Assembly: GCA_033762715.1 (NCBI GenBank)
Contig: JANRLL010000003.1
Location: forward strand, 1-64,000
From: JANRLL01 sp033762715
Lineage (GTDB): Bacteria; Pseudomonadota; Alphaproteobacteria; Rickettsiales; SXRF01
Direction of reading: 5' to 3'
DNA length: 64,000 nt
The stretch's first letter is position 1; each line of letters begins with the position of its first letter. This document shows, in pieces, positions 52,238 to 61,319 of the stretch. The notes under the pieces are model-generated. The model did no database searches. It was not told the origin of the DNA and was given only the letters and a program-made list of their open reading frames with translations. The translations under genes were made by a program, and so were the position numbers.

Positions 52238-53685
52238 TACGCACTCAGCTTCGATTTGAGCAGCTCGTTGACGGCTGCCGGATTGGCTTTGCCGCCGGTT
52301 GCCTTCATGACTTGGCCGACGAAGAAGGCAAATAATTTATCTTTGCCGCTGCGATACTCAGCGACTTTATCGCCATTGGCTGCAATCACCTCATCGATGA
52401 TTTTTTCAATCGCGCCGGTATCGGTGACTTGTTTCAAGCCTTGACGCTCAACAATCGCCAGCGCATCATCGCCACTTTCAAACATTTTATCGAGTACATC
52501 TTTAGCGATTTTACCCGAAATCGTGTTGTCTTTAATGAGGGCGAGCAAGCCTGCAAACTTATCAGCGCTGATGGGAGAATCCGTCAACTCCACACCTAAT
52601 TTATTCAAACGCCCAAACAGCTCGCTGGTCATCCAGTTTGCCGCAAGCTTCGCATCAGCCTTGGTCACCAGCGCTTCAAAATATTCAGTCGATTCTTTTT
52701 CAGCCACAATCACGCTGGCATCATAGGCTGACAAGCCAAAGGATTGCATATAGCGATTTTGTTTTTGATCCGGCAATTCCGGCAGCTGCTTTTTAATGTC
52801 GTCCACATAGCTTTGCGTAATTTCCAACGGCAATAAATCAGGGTCGGGGAAGTAACGGTAATCCATCGCATCTTCTTTACTGCGCATGGTGCGGGTTTCG
52901 CCTTTGCTGGAGTCAAACAGGCGGGTTTCTTGATTGATGGTGCCGCCGCTTTCCAAAATCTCCACCTGGCGCATGGCTTCAAATTCAATAGCCTTATGCA
53001 GGAAGCGCACCGAATTCACGTTCTTAATTTCGCAGCGCGTGCCATATGGCTCGCCGGCTTTGCGCACAGATACGTTGGCGTCGCAACGCAGATTGCCTTT
53101 TTCCATATCGCCGTCACAGGTGCCGATATAGCGCAGGATCGAGCGCAGTTTTTTAATATAGGCCGCTGCTTCATCGGCCGATCGCATATCGGGTTCGGAT
53201 ACGATTTCCATGAGGGCAACGCCCGCGCGGTTCAAATCGATATAACTGAATTTGGGGTTATATTCATGCAAGCTTTTGCCAGCATCTTGCTCGATGTGAA
53301 TACGCGTAACACCCACTTTTTTGGTGGCGCCATCGTCCAGATCGAGAATGATCTCGCCTTTGCCCACGATTGGATCAAGGTATTGGGAAATCTGATAGCC
53401 TTGCGGCAGATCGGGATAAAAATAATTTTTACGGTCAAACACGCTGCGCAGATTAATCTGCGCGCCCAGCGCCAGACCTGTTTTTACGGCCGCTTCAATC
53501 GCCGCCGCATTAATCACCGGCAGCATACCAGGCATACCCGCGTCGACGAACGATACATTATCGTTCGGTTCGCTGCCAAACGCCACCGGCGCGCCAGAAA
53601 ATAATTTCGACTTGGTGGTGACCTGCGCATGCACCTCAAGCCCGATCACGATTTCCCAGTCACCCGTATTGCCTTTAATAAACAT
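52237..53685 (-). CDS. gatB: Asp/Glu-tRNA(Asn/Gln) amidotransferase subunit B
   Basis: Kinase and tRNA-binding subunit of GatCAB, which forms Gln-tRNA(Gln) and Asn-tRNA(Asn). GLEVHAQVTTKSKLFSGAP, ENDNVSFVDAGMPGMLPV, RKNYFYPDLPQGYQISQ, KGNLRCDANVSVRKAGE and the C-terminal tail domain (about 330-480) are clear. 482 residues is normal. It follows the ICMT-like gene by 13 bases. Confidence 0.97.
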   Translation of the reverse strand: MFIKGNTGDWEIVIGLEVHAQVTTKSKLFSGAPVAFGSEPNDNVSFVDAGMPGMLPVINAAAIEAAVKTGLALGAQINLRSVFDRKNYFYPDLPQGYQISQYLDPIVGKGEIILDLDDGATKKVGVTRIHIEQDAGKSLHEYNPKFSYIDLNRAGVALMEIVSEPDMRSADEAAAYIKKLRSILRYIGTCDGDMEKGNLRCDANVSVRKAGEPYGTRCEIKNVNSVRFLHKAIEFEAMRQVEILESGGTINQETRLFDSSKGETRTMRSKEDAMDYRYFPDPDLLPLEITQSYVDDIKKQLPELPDQKQNRYMQSFGLSAYDASVIVAEKESTEYFEALVTKADAKLAANWMTSELFGRLNKLGVELTDSPISADKFAGLLALIKDNTISGKIAKDVLDKMFESGDDALAIVERQGLKQVTDTGAIEKIIDEVIAANGDKVAEYRSGKDKLFAFFVGQVMKATGGKANPAAVNELLKSKLSA

Positions 53686-53698
53686 TCGCTCACGCCTC

Positions 53699-54325
53699 TT
53701 ACGGTAAAACCAGCATGACCGGAATCACGCCGGACTCATGCAATGTTTCTAATAATTCAAATAGCGGAAGCGCCATAAAAAATGGCACCGCATCCATCAT
53801 CGTATGGCGAATAAAATAAGGCCTGGTCAGCACTTCCTGCGGTTCCTGCCATAGGGTGAATTTGGGAATCCAACGCGGCACCTCTGCTTTATACACACGA
53901 TACGCATCACCAAATTTATGCTCTAAAAAGGCTTCTTCCTTAGCAACCACCTGCTTGTAATACGCCAAAAATGTAATAACTAGTAACACTAGTATACTGA
54001 CGCTGCCCGACTGAAGCCCAATACCCAGCAGTCCGATAAATGAGAAAACATAAAGCGGGTTGCGCACAATTGCATAAGGCCCCATGCGCATGATGCCTTC
54101 ATTTTTAATGCCGCCAATATACGATGAACAATAGGCGCGACCTAATACACATATGATCACCAAAAAATAACCACCCCAATCGCCTAGCTCATGCCACAGA
54201 CTATCGGGATTGGCCATACCCATGGAAAAAACAATCAGCGGAATAAGCAGCATAACAAACCAACGACTATGGCGTTGGCGAGCCTTAAGCAATTTAGGTG
54301 TCGGTTGTGCAGTACCAGCTGTCAT
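53699..54325 (-). CDS. Isoprenylcysteine carboxyl methyltransferase-family membrane protein
   Basis: Membrane protein of the ICMT/phospholipid methyltransferase superfamily, with spans at about residues 22-40, 45-60, 85-105 and 112-130. The SAM-binding stretch MRMGPYAIVRNPLYVFSFIG and EEAFLEHKFGDAYRVYKAEVPRWIP are family signatures. 208 residues, with an extra C-terminal hydrophobic part. It lies between gatA and gatB and overlaps the gatA stop (ATGA), but nothing suggests a role in tRNA amidation. Confidence 0.82.
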   Translation of the reverse strand: MTAGTAQPTPKLLKARQRHSRWFVMLLIPLIVFSMGMANPDSLWHELGDWGGYFLVIICVLGRAYCSSYIGGIKNEGIMRMGPYAIVRNPLYVFSFIGLLGIGLQSGSVSILVLLVITFLAYYKQVVAKEEAFLEHKFGDAYRVYKAEVPRWIPKFTLWQEPQEVLTRPYFIRHTMMDAVPFFMALPLFELLETLHESGVIPVMLVLP

Positions 54326-55800
54326 GCTGCAACTCCTTGCGGTTTGGCGGTAAAGCCAATGGCCTGCTCTAACGCATAGGCCGTGTTAAGCACGCCTTCT
54401 TCATCGAAGGCTTTGCCGATAATCTGTAAGCCGAGCGGCAGGCCGTCTTTATTCAGCGCACCTGGAATCGAAATGCCAGGCAACCCCGCCAGCGATGTCG
54501 GCACGGTGAATACGTCATTTAAATACATCTCCACCGGATCGCTTGGTTTGTAATCAAAACCAAAGGGCGCCGAAGGTGCCGTGGGCGTTAAAATCGTATC
54601 GACTTTCTCAAATGCTTTTTTGAAATCATCGGCAATTAACCAGCGCACGCGTTGCGCTTTTTTGTAGTAGGCATCGTAATAACCGGCAGATAGCACATAG
54701 GTGCCAATCATGATGCGGCGTTTCACTTCGCGGCCAAAGCCTGCCGCACGCGTTTTCTCATACAGATCAACCAAATTACCCGATTCCGGCAACACGCGCA
54801 GGCCGTAACGTACGCCGTCATAACGCGCAAGGTTAGACGAGCATTCAGCTGGTGCAACAATATAATAGGTGGCTAGCGCATATTTCGTATGAGGCAGCGA
54901 AATATCCACAATCTCCGCACCCGCCTCTTTCAGCAGCGCAATCGCTTTATCCCACATAGCCGCAATCTCAGGATTTAAACCATCCGGACGGTATTCTTTA
55001 GGAATGCCGATTTTTTTGCCTTTGATATTACCGGTGAGTGCTTTCTCAAAATCAGGCACATCCATTTTCACCGACGTCGAATCTTTCGCATCATGACCGC
55101 ACATCACGTTGAGCATAATGGCGCTATCGCGCACGGTGCGAGTGATCGGCCCTGCTTGATCGAGCGAAGAGGCAAACGCAACCACACCCCAGCGCGACAC
55201 GCGGCCGTAAGTTGGTTTAATGCCCACAATACCGCAGAAAGATGCCGGTTGGCGGATCGAACCACCGGTGTCAGTGCCCAAACCAATCGGGCATAAATTC
55301 GCAGCAACCGCTGAGGCCGATCCACCGGATGAGCCGCCTGGCACTAGGGCTTGGCCATCTTTCTGCCAGGGTGATTTAACCGGCCCATAATAGGAGGTGA
55401 GATTGGCTGAGCCCATCGCGAATTCATCAAGGTTCAGCTTGCCCAGCATCACGCCGCCTTGCTGCCAGCATTTGGTGGTAACGGTTGATTCATAGGGTGG
55501 CTTGAAGCCATCTAATATATGCGACGCGGCGGTGGTCAGCACGTCTTTGGTGCAGAATAAATCTTTCACACCCACCGGCACACCTTCAATCAACCCCACC
55601 TCACCTTTCGCCAGCCTGCCATCTGCGGCTTTAGCCATCTCGATGGCTTTATCGCGGGTGATGGTGATGAACGAATTATAATGGCCATTGGTTTTTTCAA
55701 TCGCGCTCAAATGCGCTTCGGCCAATTCAACGGCTGAGAATTGTTTGGCCTTCAGGCCATCGCGCATTTGCGCTAGGGTTAGGCTATTGAGCGTGGTCAT
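54322..55800 (-). CDS. gatA: Asp/Glu-tRNA(Asn/Gln) amidotransferase subunit A
   Basis: Amidase subunit of GatCAB. The Ser-cisSer-Lys triad is seen as K79 in PVGVKDLFCT, S157/158 in PGGSSGGSASAVAA and S181 in GTDTGGSIRQPASFCG. PTYGRVSRWG and the C-terminal SLAGLPGISIPG are also typical. 492 residues is normal. Its start lies inside the end of a 73-codon gene, which separates it from gatC. Confidence 0.97.
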   Translation of the reverse strand: MTTLNSLTLAQMRDGLKAKQFSAVELAEAHLSAIEKTNGHYNSFITITRDKAIEMAKAADGRLAKGEVGLIEGVPVGVKDLFCTKDVLTTAASHILDGFKPPYESTVTTKCWQQGGVMLGKLNLDEFAMGSANLTSYYGPVKSPWQKDGQALVPGGSSGGSASAVAANLCPIGLGTDTGGSIRQPASFCGIVGIKPTYGRVSRWGVVAFASSLDQAGPITRTVRDSAIMLNVMCGHDAKDSTSVKMDVPDFEKALTGNIKGKKIGIPKEYRPDGLNPEIAAMWDKAIALLKEAGAEIVDISLPHTKYALATYYIVAPAECSSNLARYDGVRYGLRVLPESGNLVDLYEKTRAAGFGREVKRRIMIGTYVLSAGYYDAYYKKAQRVRWLIADDFKKAFEKVDTILTPTAPSAPFGFDYKPSDPVEMYLNDVFTVPTSLAGLPGISIPGALNKDGLPLGLQIIGKAFDEEGVLNTAYALEQAIGFTAKPQGVAA

Positions 55801-56005
55801 GATCAGTATCTCCGGAGGCAGCCTGCGCGGTAAGGTGCGAAATGGCGCTAGTCAGGCGGGCCAATGTTTTTTCAATATCGGCAATCAAAGCATTTTTTTC
55901 GTCTTCATTGGGCACTTCAGAAGCCAGCAATGTCTTTAATTGCTCATTAATGCGCTGCATTTCCGAGGCGGCAAACGAGGTGATAAAATCTCTATCATCC
56001 ATCAT
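55784..56005 (-). CDS. Small helical protein between gatC and gatA (73 aa)
   Basis: Unrecognised acidic protein, almost wholly helical (residues about 5-65, SEMQRINEQLKTLL and IEKTLARLTSAISHL with heptad-like leucines), ending in Asp/His. It begins 2 bases after the gatC stop and overlaps gatA by 17 bases, so it is in the operon by position. Two Met codons are adjacent at the start. A coiled-coil partner of the amidotransferase is a guess. It may also be a non-essential insert. Confidence 0.65.
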   Translation of the reverse strand: MMDDRDFITSFAASEMQRINEQLKTLLASEVPNEDEKNALIADIEKTLARLTSAISHLTAQAASGDTDHDHAQ

Positions 56006-56007
56006 GT

Positions 56008-56295
56008 TTATTCCATCACTTTCGGCACAACGAAACAGCCATAATCGCTAGCAGGCGCATTTTTAAGAACCGCTTCCGGCTGGTTGCCATCGGTGACTTT
56101 ATCCTCGCGCCAAGGCAATGCGATGGCCGACACTGACGCCAATTCCGGCACACCATCGGTCTTCACCTCGCCCAACTGCTCCACCCATTTCAGAATGCCG
56201 GAAATTTCCTGCGCAAAATGTTCTTTATCCGCATCCGTAACATCGATACGGGCCAGGCGTGCGATTTTAGCAACTGCTTGTTTATCCAAAGACAT
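56008..56295 (-). CDS. gatC: Asp/Glu-tRNA(Asn/Gln) amidotransferase subunit C
   Basis: Small bridging subunit of GatCAB. MSLDKQAVAKIARLARIDVT is the family start; the middle ISGILKWVEQLGEV and the end ENAPASDYGCFVVPKVME-like region follow. 95 residues is normal. It heads the operon, and a promoter-like TTGTCA-N17-TAAAAC stands 29 bases upstream. Confidence 0.95.
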   Translation of the reverse strand: MSLDKQAVAKIARLARIDVTDADKEHFAQEISGILKWVEQLGEVKTDGVPELASVSAIALPWREDKVTDGNQPEAVLKNAPASDYGCFVVPKVME

Positions 56296-56324
56296 AAATA
56301 AACCTTGATTAGATCAGAGCTCCG

Positions 56325-56353
56325 GTTTTAATGAGATTATTATCATATGACAA
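56325..56353 (-). promoter_or_regulatory. Candidate promoter of the gat operon
   Basis: On the minus strand TTGTCA (56348-56353), a 17-base spacer and TAAAAC (56325-56330) lie just upstream of gatC. The start would leave a short leader of about 25 nt. The gap to the divergent ruvX gene is only 70 bases, so promoters of both directions must overlap here. Confidence 0.45.
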
Positions 56354-56365
56354 GCCTATATATAC

Positions 56366-56830
56366 ATGCTGCTGCAAACACCGAATGAATTTCGCGCAAG
56401 CCTGCCGCCCGAGGGCCGCCTGTTAGGGCTGGATCTGGGCGATACTACCATTGGCCTTGCCTTATCCGATGGACGCCGCAATATTGCCTCACCGCTTGAG
56501 ACCATTGAGCGCAAAAAACTGAGTAAGGATTTAGAAAAGCTAGCCGCCATCATCGCCAAACACAGCGTATGCGGCCTGGTGGTTGGCTATCCTCTTAATA
56601 TGGATGGCAGCCAAGGCCCGCGCACGCAGTTCACCCGCACCTTTGTCTCCCATGCTAGCAAAGCCATTCATTTGCCCATGCTGCTATGGGATGAGCGGCT
56701 TTCGACCATGGCCGTTGAGCGCATGATGCTAGATGCCGATATGACACGCCAGCGCCGCGCTGTTTTAGTAGACAAACTGGCAGCAAGCTATATGCTTCAA
56801 GGCTTCCTCGACAACGTAACCGCAGCATGA
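56366..56830 (+). CDS. ruvX: Putative pre-16S rRNA nuclease YqgF/RuvX
   Basis: RNase H-like fold; E. coli YqgF processes the 5' end of 16S rRNA. The N-terminal RLLGLDLGDTTIGLALSDGR and VVGYPLNMDGSQGPR, then LLWDERLSTMAVERMM and DKLAASYMLQGFLD, are diagnostic. 154 residues is normal. Its stop overlaps the plsY start. It opens a four-gene rightward run ending in topA. Confidence 0.95.
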   Translation: MLLQTPNEFRASLPPEGRLLGLDLGDTTIGLALSDGRRNIASPLETIERKKLSKDLEKLAAIIAKHSVCGLVVGYPLNMDGSQGPRTQFTRTFVSHASKAIHLPMLLWDERLSTMAVERMMLDADMTRQRRAVLVDKLAASYMLQGFLDNVTAA

Positions 56831-57531
56831 TCGTAGTAGATTATAGTATAGTGGCCCTAGTGGCCTATCTGTTGGGCTCAATTCCATTTGGGCTTATTTT
56901 AACCCGCCTGGCTGGCCTGGGCGATATTCGCGCCATCGGTTCGGGCAATATCGGCGCCACCAATGTCATGCGCACCGGGCACAAGAAACTGGCCATCGCC
57001 ACCTTATTGCTCGATGCCGGAAAAGGCGCCTTGGCCGTGATGTTTGCTTTGGTCTATGCGATGCAAGCCGAGCTTTCAGACACGCTCTATGGCTGGCTCT
57101 ATCACACCACCTTATTTACCCATATGGCCATGCTGCTGGCAACCCTTGGCCATGTCAAACCCATCTGGCTTAAATTCAAAGGCGGCAAAGGCGTGGCAAC
57201 AGCGATTGGCACACTCATTGTCATTGGCATTATCTACACACCCACCCTGTTTTGGCAAGGCACCGCTTATAGCGTTAATGGCCTGGTACCTCTAATCGTC
57301 GTGTTGGTATGGATTACTGTCTTTTTAATCTGGCGCATGTCGTCGCTATCATCTCTGTGCGCCATATGGTCGGCTGCTATTGTCGTGTTGGCCACGGGCG
57401 GTATACCGCATGTAGGCTGCGCTGGATGTTTTTATGTCGCGCTGGCCTTACTGATTACCTACACGCACCGTGAGAATATCAAGCGTATTCGTGCCGGCAC
57501 CGAACATCGTTTTGTGAAGAAGTCCTCATGA
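56827..57531 (+). CDS. plsY: Glycerol-3-phosphate acyltransferase PlsY
   Basis: Membrane enzyme that transfers acyl groups from acyl-phosphate to glycerol 3-phosphate, the first step of phospholipid synthesis. The three motifs are LGSIPFGLI, GSGNIGATNVMRTGHKK and KFKGGKGVATAIG. About five spans. 234 residues is slightly longer than usual. Overlaps ruvX and dprA by four bases each, so it is part of a tightly coupled unit. Confidence 0.95.
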   Translation: MIVVDYSIVALVAYLLGSIPFGLILTRLAGLGDIRAIGSGNIGATNVMRTGHKKLAIATLLLDAGKGALAVMFALVYAMQAELSDTLYGWLYHTTLFTHMAMLLATLGHVKPIWLKFKGGKGVATAIGTLIVIGIIYTPTLFWQGTAYSVNGLVPLIVVLVWITVFLIWRMSSLSSLCAIWSAAIVVLATGGIPHVGCAGCFYVALALLITYTHRENIKRIRAGTEHRFVKKSS

Positions 57532-58682
57532 ATTTAACCGCCAGCTATGCAAGTTTATCTGCTGAAAAACTACCGGATGTATTGCAGCTGATTCGCACCT
57601 TGAATGTGGGACCGGTTACGTTCTTTGCCTTGCTGAAGCGCTTTGGCACCGCAGCGAAAGCCCTGGATGCCCTGCCCGATTTATCGTTGCGCGGCGGACG
57701 CGCCAAGCCACTCATTCCCTATGATCGTGACGCCGCTCTGCGCGAAATCGAACAGACGAAAAAAATCGGTGCCCGCATGATTATGTATGGCGAGCCGGAT
57801 TACCCGCAACTATTGCAAGCCATTCATGATCCACCGCCCATTATCACCGTGTGGGGTCATGCGCATATATGGAAATCGCGCGACAGTGTCGCCATCGTTG
57901 GTGCGCGCAACGCCTCAGCCAATGGCTGCCAATTCGCCCAACGCATCAGCAAAGAACTCAGCGAGCAAAAATTCCTCGTCACCTCTGGGTTAGCGCGTGG
58001 CATCGACAGCTTCGCGCATAAGGGCGCGCTGCCACACGGCACGGTGGCTGTAATTGCCGGTGGCATCGACAATATATATCCGCCGGAAAATGAAGCGCTC
58101 TATGCGCAGATTCGCGAACAAGGCGCGATCATCAGCGAACAACCGTTCGGCATGGCGCCCTTTGCCGGAAGTTTTCCTGGCCGCAATCGTATCATCGCCG
58201 GTATGAGTCTGGGCACCGTGGTGGTGGAAGCCGCACCTAAATCCGGCTCGTTGATTACGGCCAAACTCGCACTCGATTATCACCGTGATGTGTTTGCCGT
58301 TCCCGGCTCACCGATGGACCCGCGCGCTAAAGGTTGCAATCAATTGCTACGCGATGGCGCGCAGCTCACGGAATCGGCTGGCGATATTATACGCGGGCTT
58401 GCCCATTGGCGTAATTTCTCCATGACCGAATCAACCATGCCTTCTTATATAACCACCCCATTAGAGCAGCCTAACGATAGCGAGCTTGGCACTGCCCGCG
58501 ATCTAATCCTCGAAAAATTAAGCATAAATCCAGTAGGGGTTGACGAATTGATTGAACAATGCCACATCTCTGCCCCTGCTGCGCTTACGGTATTGCTTGA
58601 ATTAGAACTCGCCGGAAAGCTCAAACGCAGCGCAGGAAACAACGTGTCACTCGTGGCACGATTAGATGAGAAAGTGGCTTAA
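57528..58682 (+). CDS. dprA: DNA-processing protein DprA
   Basis: Binds incoming single-stranded DNA and loads RecA during natural transformation. The Rossmann core VAIVGARNASANGCQFA, LVTSGLARGIDSFAHKGAL, VAVIAGGIDNIYPPEN, FPGRNRIIAGMS and SGSLITAKLA at about residues 122-260 is complete, flanked by an N-terminal SAM-like domain and a C-terminal winged-helix (about 320-380). 384 residues is normal. DprA next to topA is a common arrangement. Confidence 0.95.
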   Translation: MNLTASYASLSAEKLPDVLQLIRTLNVGPVTFFALLKRFGTAAKALDALPDLSLRGGRAKPLIPYDRDAALREIEQTKKIGARMIMYGEPDYPQLLQAIHDPPPIITVWGHAHIWKSRDSVAIVGARNASANGCQFAQRISKELSEQKFLVTSGLARGIDSFAHKGALPHGTVAVIAGGIDNIYPPENEALYAQIREQGAIISEQPFGMAPFAGSFPGRNRIIAGMSLGTVVVEAAPKSGSLITAKLALDYHRDVFAVPGSPMDPRAKGCNQLLRDGAQLTESAGDIIRGLAHWRNFSMTESTMPSYITTPLEQPNDSELGTARDLILEKLSINPVGVDELIEQCHISAPAALTVLLELELAGKLKRSAGNNVSLVARLDEKVA

Positions 58683-58687
58683 CACAC

Positions 58688-61285
58688 GTGAATAATGTAG
58701 TTGTTGTAGAATCGCCCGCTAAGGCAAAAACCATAGGCAAATATTTAGGCAAAGACTACCATGTCTTCGCATCATACGGCCATGTACGCGACCTGCCGGC
58801 CAAAAACGGCTCGGTGCGTCCCGATGAAGATTTTGCCATTACCTATGAAACCGATGTTGATGCCAAAAAGCAGTTAAGCACTATTGCCAAAGCCTGCAGA
58901 GATGCAGACCGCCTATATCTAGCGACTGACCCTGACCGCGAGGGGGAAGCTATTTCCTGGCACGTACTGGAAGCACTGAAAGAATCGCGTGCCATTCATA
59001 AAGGCTTGGATGTGAAACGTGTGACCTTTGATGAGATCACCAAAAAAGCCATTATCGAAGCATTTGAACGTCCGCGTGATATCGACATGGATTTGGTCAA
59101 TGCACAACAAGCACGCCGCGCGCTCGATTACCTGGTGGGCTTCACCTTGTCACCCGTTTTGTGGCGCAAGCTGCCTGGCAGTAAATCGGCCGGCCGTGTG
59201 CAATCGGTAGCGCTACGCTTGATCTGCGAGCGTGACTCTGAAATCGAACAATTCATCTCGCAAGAATATTGGGATATTAAAGCCCAGCTCATGCCAGGCA
59301 GCGGCCAAGCGCTTACGGCACGTTTGGTAGAATATCGCGGTGAGAAATTGGAAAAATTTTCAATCACCAACGAAACGCAAGCCAAGCAGATTGAGCAAGA
59401 TCTGAAGCAAAAAACCTTCGCGGTGGCAAGCCTGGAAGAAAAGCAAGTACGCCGTCATCCGTACCCACCGTTTACCACCTCGACCTTGCAGCAGGAAGCC
59501 TCGCGCAAACTAGGCTTTGGCGCGAAACGCACCATGCAGGTGGCGCAAAAACTCTATGAGGCCGGCTATATCACCTATATGCGTACGGACGGCGTATCCG
59601 TATCGCAAGAAGCCATCCAAGCGGCGCGTGGTTTTATCGGCAAAAGCTACGGCGATAATTTCGTGCCAAGCAGCCCACGCCTTTATAAAGCGAAAGCCAA
59701 AAATGCGCAGGAAGCGCATGAAGCGATTCGCCCTACTGATGTCACCCAATCGGCTGACAAGCTCGGCCTTGATAGTGACGGCGAACGTCTCTACGATTTG
59801 ATCTGGAAGCGTTTGGTTGCCAGCCAAATGGAATCAGCTGTGTTTGACCAGCTGATCGTGGATATTCAGGCAACCGACAAGCAAGCAGCATTGCGCACCA
59901 CCGGTTCGGTCGTTCGCTTTGAAGGCTTCTTAAAACTCTATCAAGAAGGCCAGGATGACGAGCAGGATGAAGAGGGCCAAGCACGTCTGCCGGTGCTCAA
60001 AGAAGGCGAATCGCTGACCACCAAAGCCATCACCCCTGAGCAACATTTCACTGAGCCTCCACCGCGTTATTCGGAAGCAAGCCTGGTTAAAAAGTTAGAA
60101 GAATTAGGTATTGGCCGTCCGTCTACTTATGCGGCAATTATTTCGGTGCTGCAAGATCGCGGCTATGTGAAACTCGACAAGAAACGCTTCGTGGCCGAAT
60201 CGCTCGGACGCTTGGTGAACGCCTTTTTGGTGAGCTTCTTTGAGCGTTACGTCGAATATGGTTTCACCGCCGATTTGGAAACCAAGCTCGATGATATTTC
60301 GGCCGGTGAGCGCGACTGGAAAGAAGTGTTGCGCGAATTCTGGAAAGATTTCTTATCTAAGATCGAAGAAAGCAAAGACCTCAAAGTGACCGATGTGCTG
60401 GCAGCACTCGATCAGCTACTTTCTTCGTATGTATTTGGCACCCCCAAAGAAGGCCACGATCCACGTATCTGTCCGGCCTGTAAAACCGGCCGCCTGGGTC
60501 TTAATATCGGCCGCTTTGGTCCTTACATCACCTGCTCGAACTATCCGGATTGCAACCATAAAGCGCAAATCGGCTCGATCAATGGCGCTGGCGCCGATGG
60601 TACCGATGGTTTGGCGTTGCCTAAAACACTGGGCACCGATCCCGTATCGAACCTCGAAGTGCAGCTGAAAAAAGGTCCTTACGGCGTATATGTACAATTA
60701 GGTGATGGCAAAATGCCGAAGCGCGCGAGCCTGATGAAAGGCATGCGCCCCGAAGAAGTCACGCTGCCGCTTGCACTGAGCTTATTGGCTCTACCACGTG
60801 AAGTGGGCTCGCATCCCGATACCGGCAAACCGATTGTCGCCAATAATGGCAAATTTGGTCCGTATTTATTGCATGATGGCAAATTCACTACCTTGCCTGC
60901 TGGTGAAGATGTGCTGACCATCGGCATCAACCGCGCCGTGGATGTAATCGCTAATGCACCGAGCAAAAAAGGTGCTACCAGCGAGCCGATCAAAGTACTG
61001 GGCGAGCATCCCGATGATAAGGTGCAGGTCGCGATTTTCAAAGGCCGCTACGGCCCTTATATCAAGCATGGCAAAACCAATGCACCTATGCCCAAAGGTG
61101 TCACCGCTGAAGCCCTGACGCTGGAAGATGCACTGCCGTTACTGGCTGCACGCGCGGAAAGCAGCGGCGGAAAATCAAAACGCAAAGCACCCGCCAAAGC
61201 AGCGGCAAAAAAAGCAGAGAAGCCCGCAAAACCAGCAAAGAAAACGACGGATAAGCCCGCTGCAAAAAAGAAAAAAGCGAGTTAA
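58688..61285 (+). CDS. topA: DNA topoisomerase I
   Basis: Type IA topoisomerase that relaxes negative supercoils. The Toprim start VVVESPAKAKTIGKYLG, DPDREGEAISWH (about 80), and the catalytic tyrosine Y297 in YITYMRTDG are clear. One four-cysteine finger (CPACKTGRLGL to CSNYPDC, about 598-623) is followed by three C-terminal GPY repeats and a Lys/Ala/Pro tail. The GTG start gives MNNVVVVESP and matches the family; no strong ribosome site. 865 residues is normal. Confidence 0.97.
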   Translation: MNNVVVVESPAKAKTIGKYLGKDYHVFASYGHVRDLPAKNGSVRPDEDFAITYETDVDAKKQLSTIAKACRDADRLYLATDPDREGEAISWHVLEALKESRAIHKGLDVKRVTFDEITKKAIIEAFERPRDIDMDLVNAQQARRALDYLVGFTLSPVLWRKLPGSKSAGRVQSVALRLICERDSEIEQFISQEYWDIKAQLMPGSGQALTARLVEYRGEKLEKFSITNETQAKQIEQDLKQKTFAVASLEEKQVRRHPYPPFTTSTLQQEASRKLGFGAKRTMQVAQKLYEAGYITYMRTDGVSVSQEAIQAARGFIGKSYGDNFVPSSPRLYKAKAKNAQEAHEAIRPTDVTQSADKLGLDSDGERLYDLIWKRLVASQMESAVFDQLIVDIQATDKQAALRTTGSVVRFEGFLKLYQEGQDDEQDEEGQARLPVLKEGESLTTKAITPEQHFTEPPPRYSEASLVKKLEELGIGRPSTYAAIISVLQDRGYVKLDKKRFVAESLGRLVNAFLVSFFERYVEYGFTADLETKLDDISAGERDWKEVLREFWKDFLSKIEESKDLKVTDVLAALDQLLSSYVFGTPKEGHDPRICPACKTGRLGLNIGRFGPYITCSNYPDCNHKAQIGSINGAGADGTDGLALPKTLGTDPVSNLEVQLKKGPYGVYVQLGDGKMPKRASLMKGMRPEEVTLPLALSLLALPREVGSHPDTGKPIVANNGKFGPYLLHDGKFTTLPAGEDVLTIGINRAVDVIANAPSKKGATSEPIKVLGEHPDDKVQVAIFKGRYGPYIKHGKTNAPMPKGVTAEALTLEDALPLLAARAESSGGKSKRKAPAKAAAKKAEKPAKPAKKTTDKPAAKKKKAS

Positions 61286-61319
61286 TCCTTTTCTTACTCT
61301 CCTGTGACAGAATGAGGGC

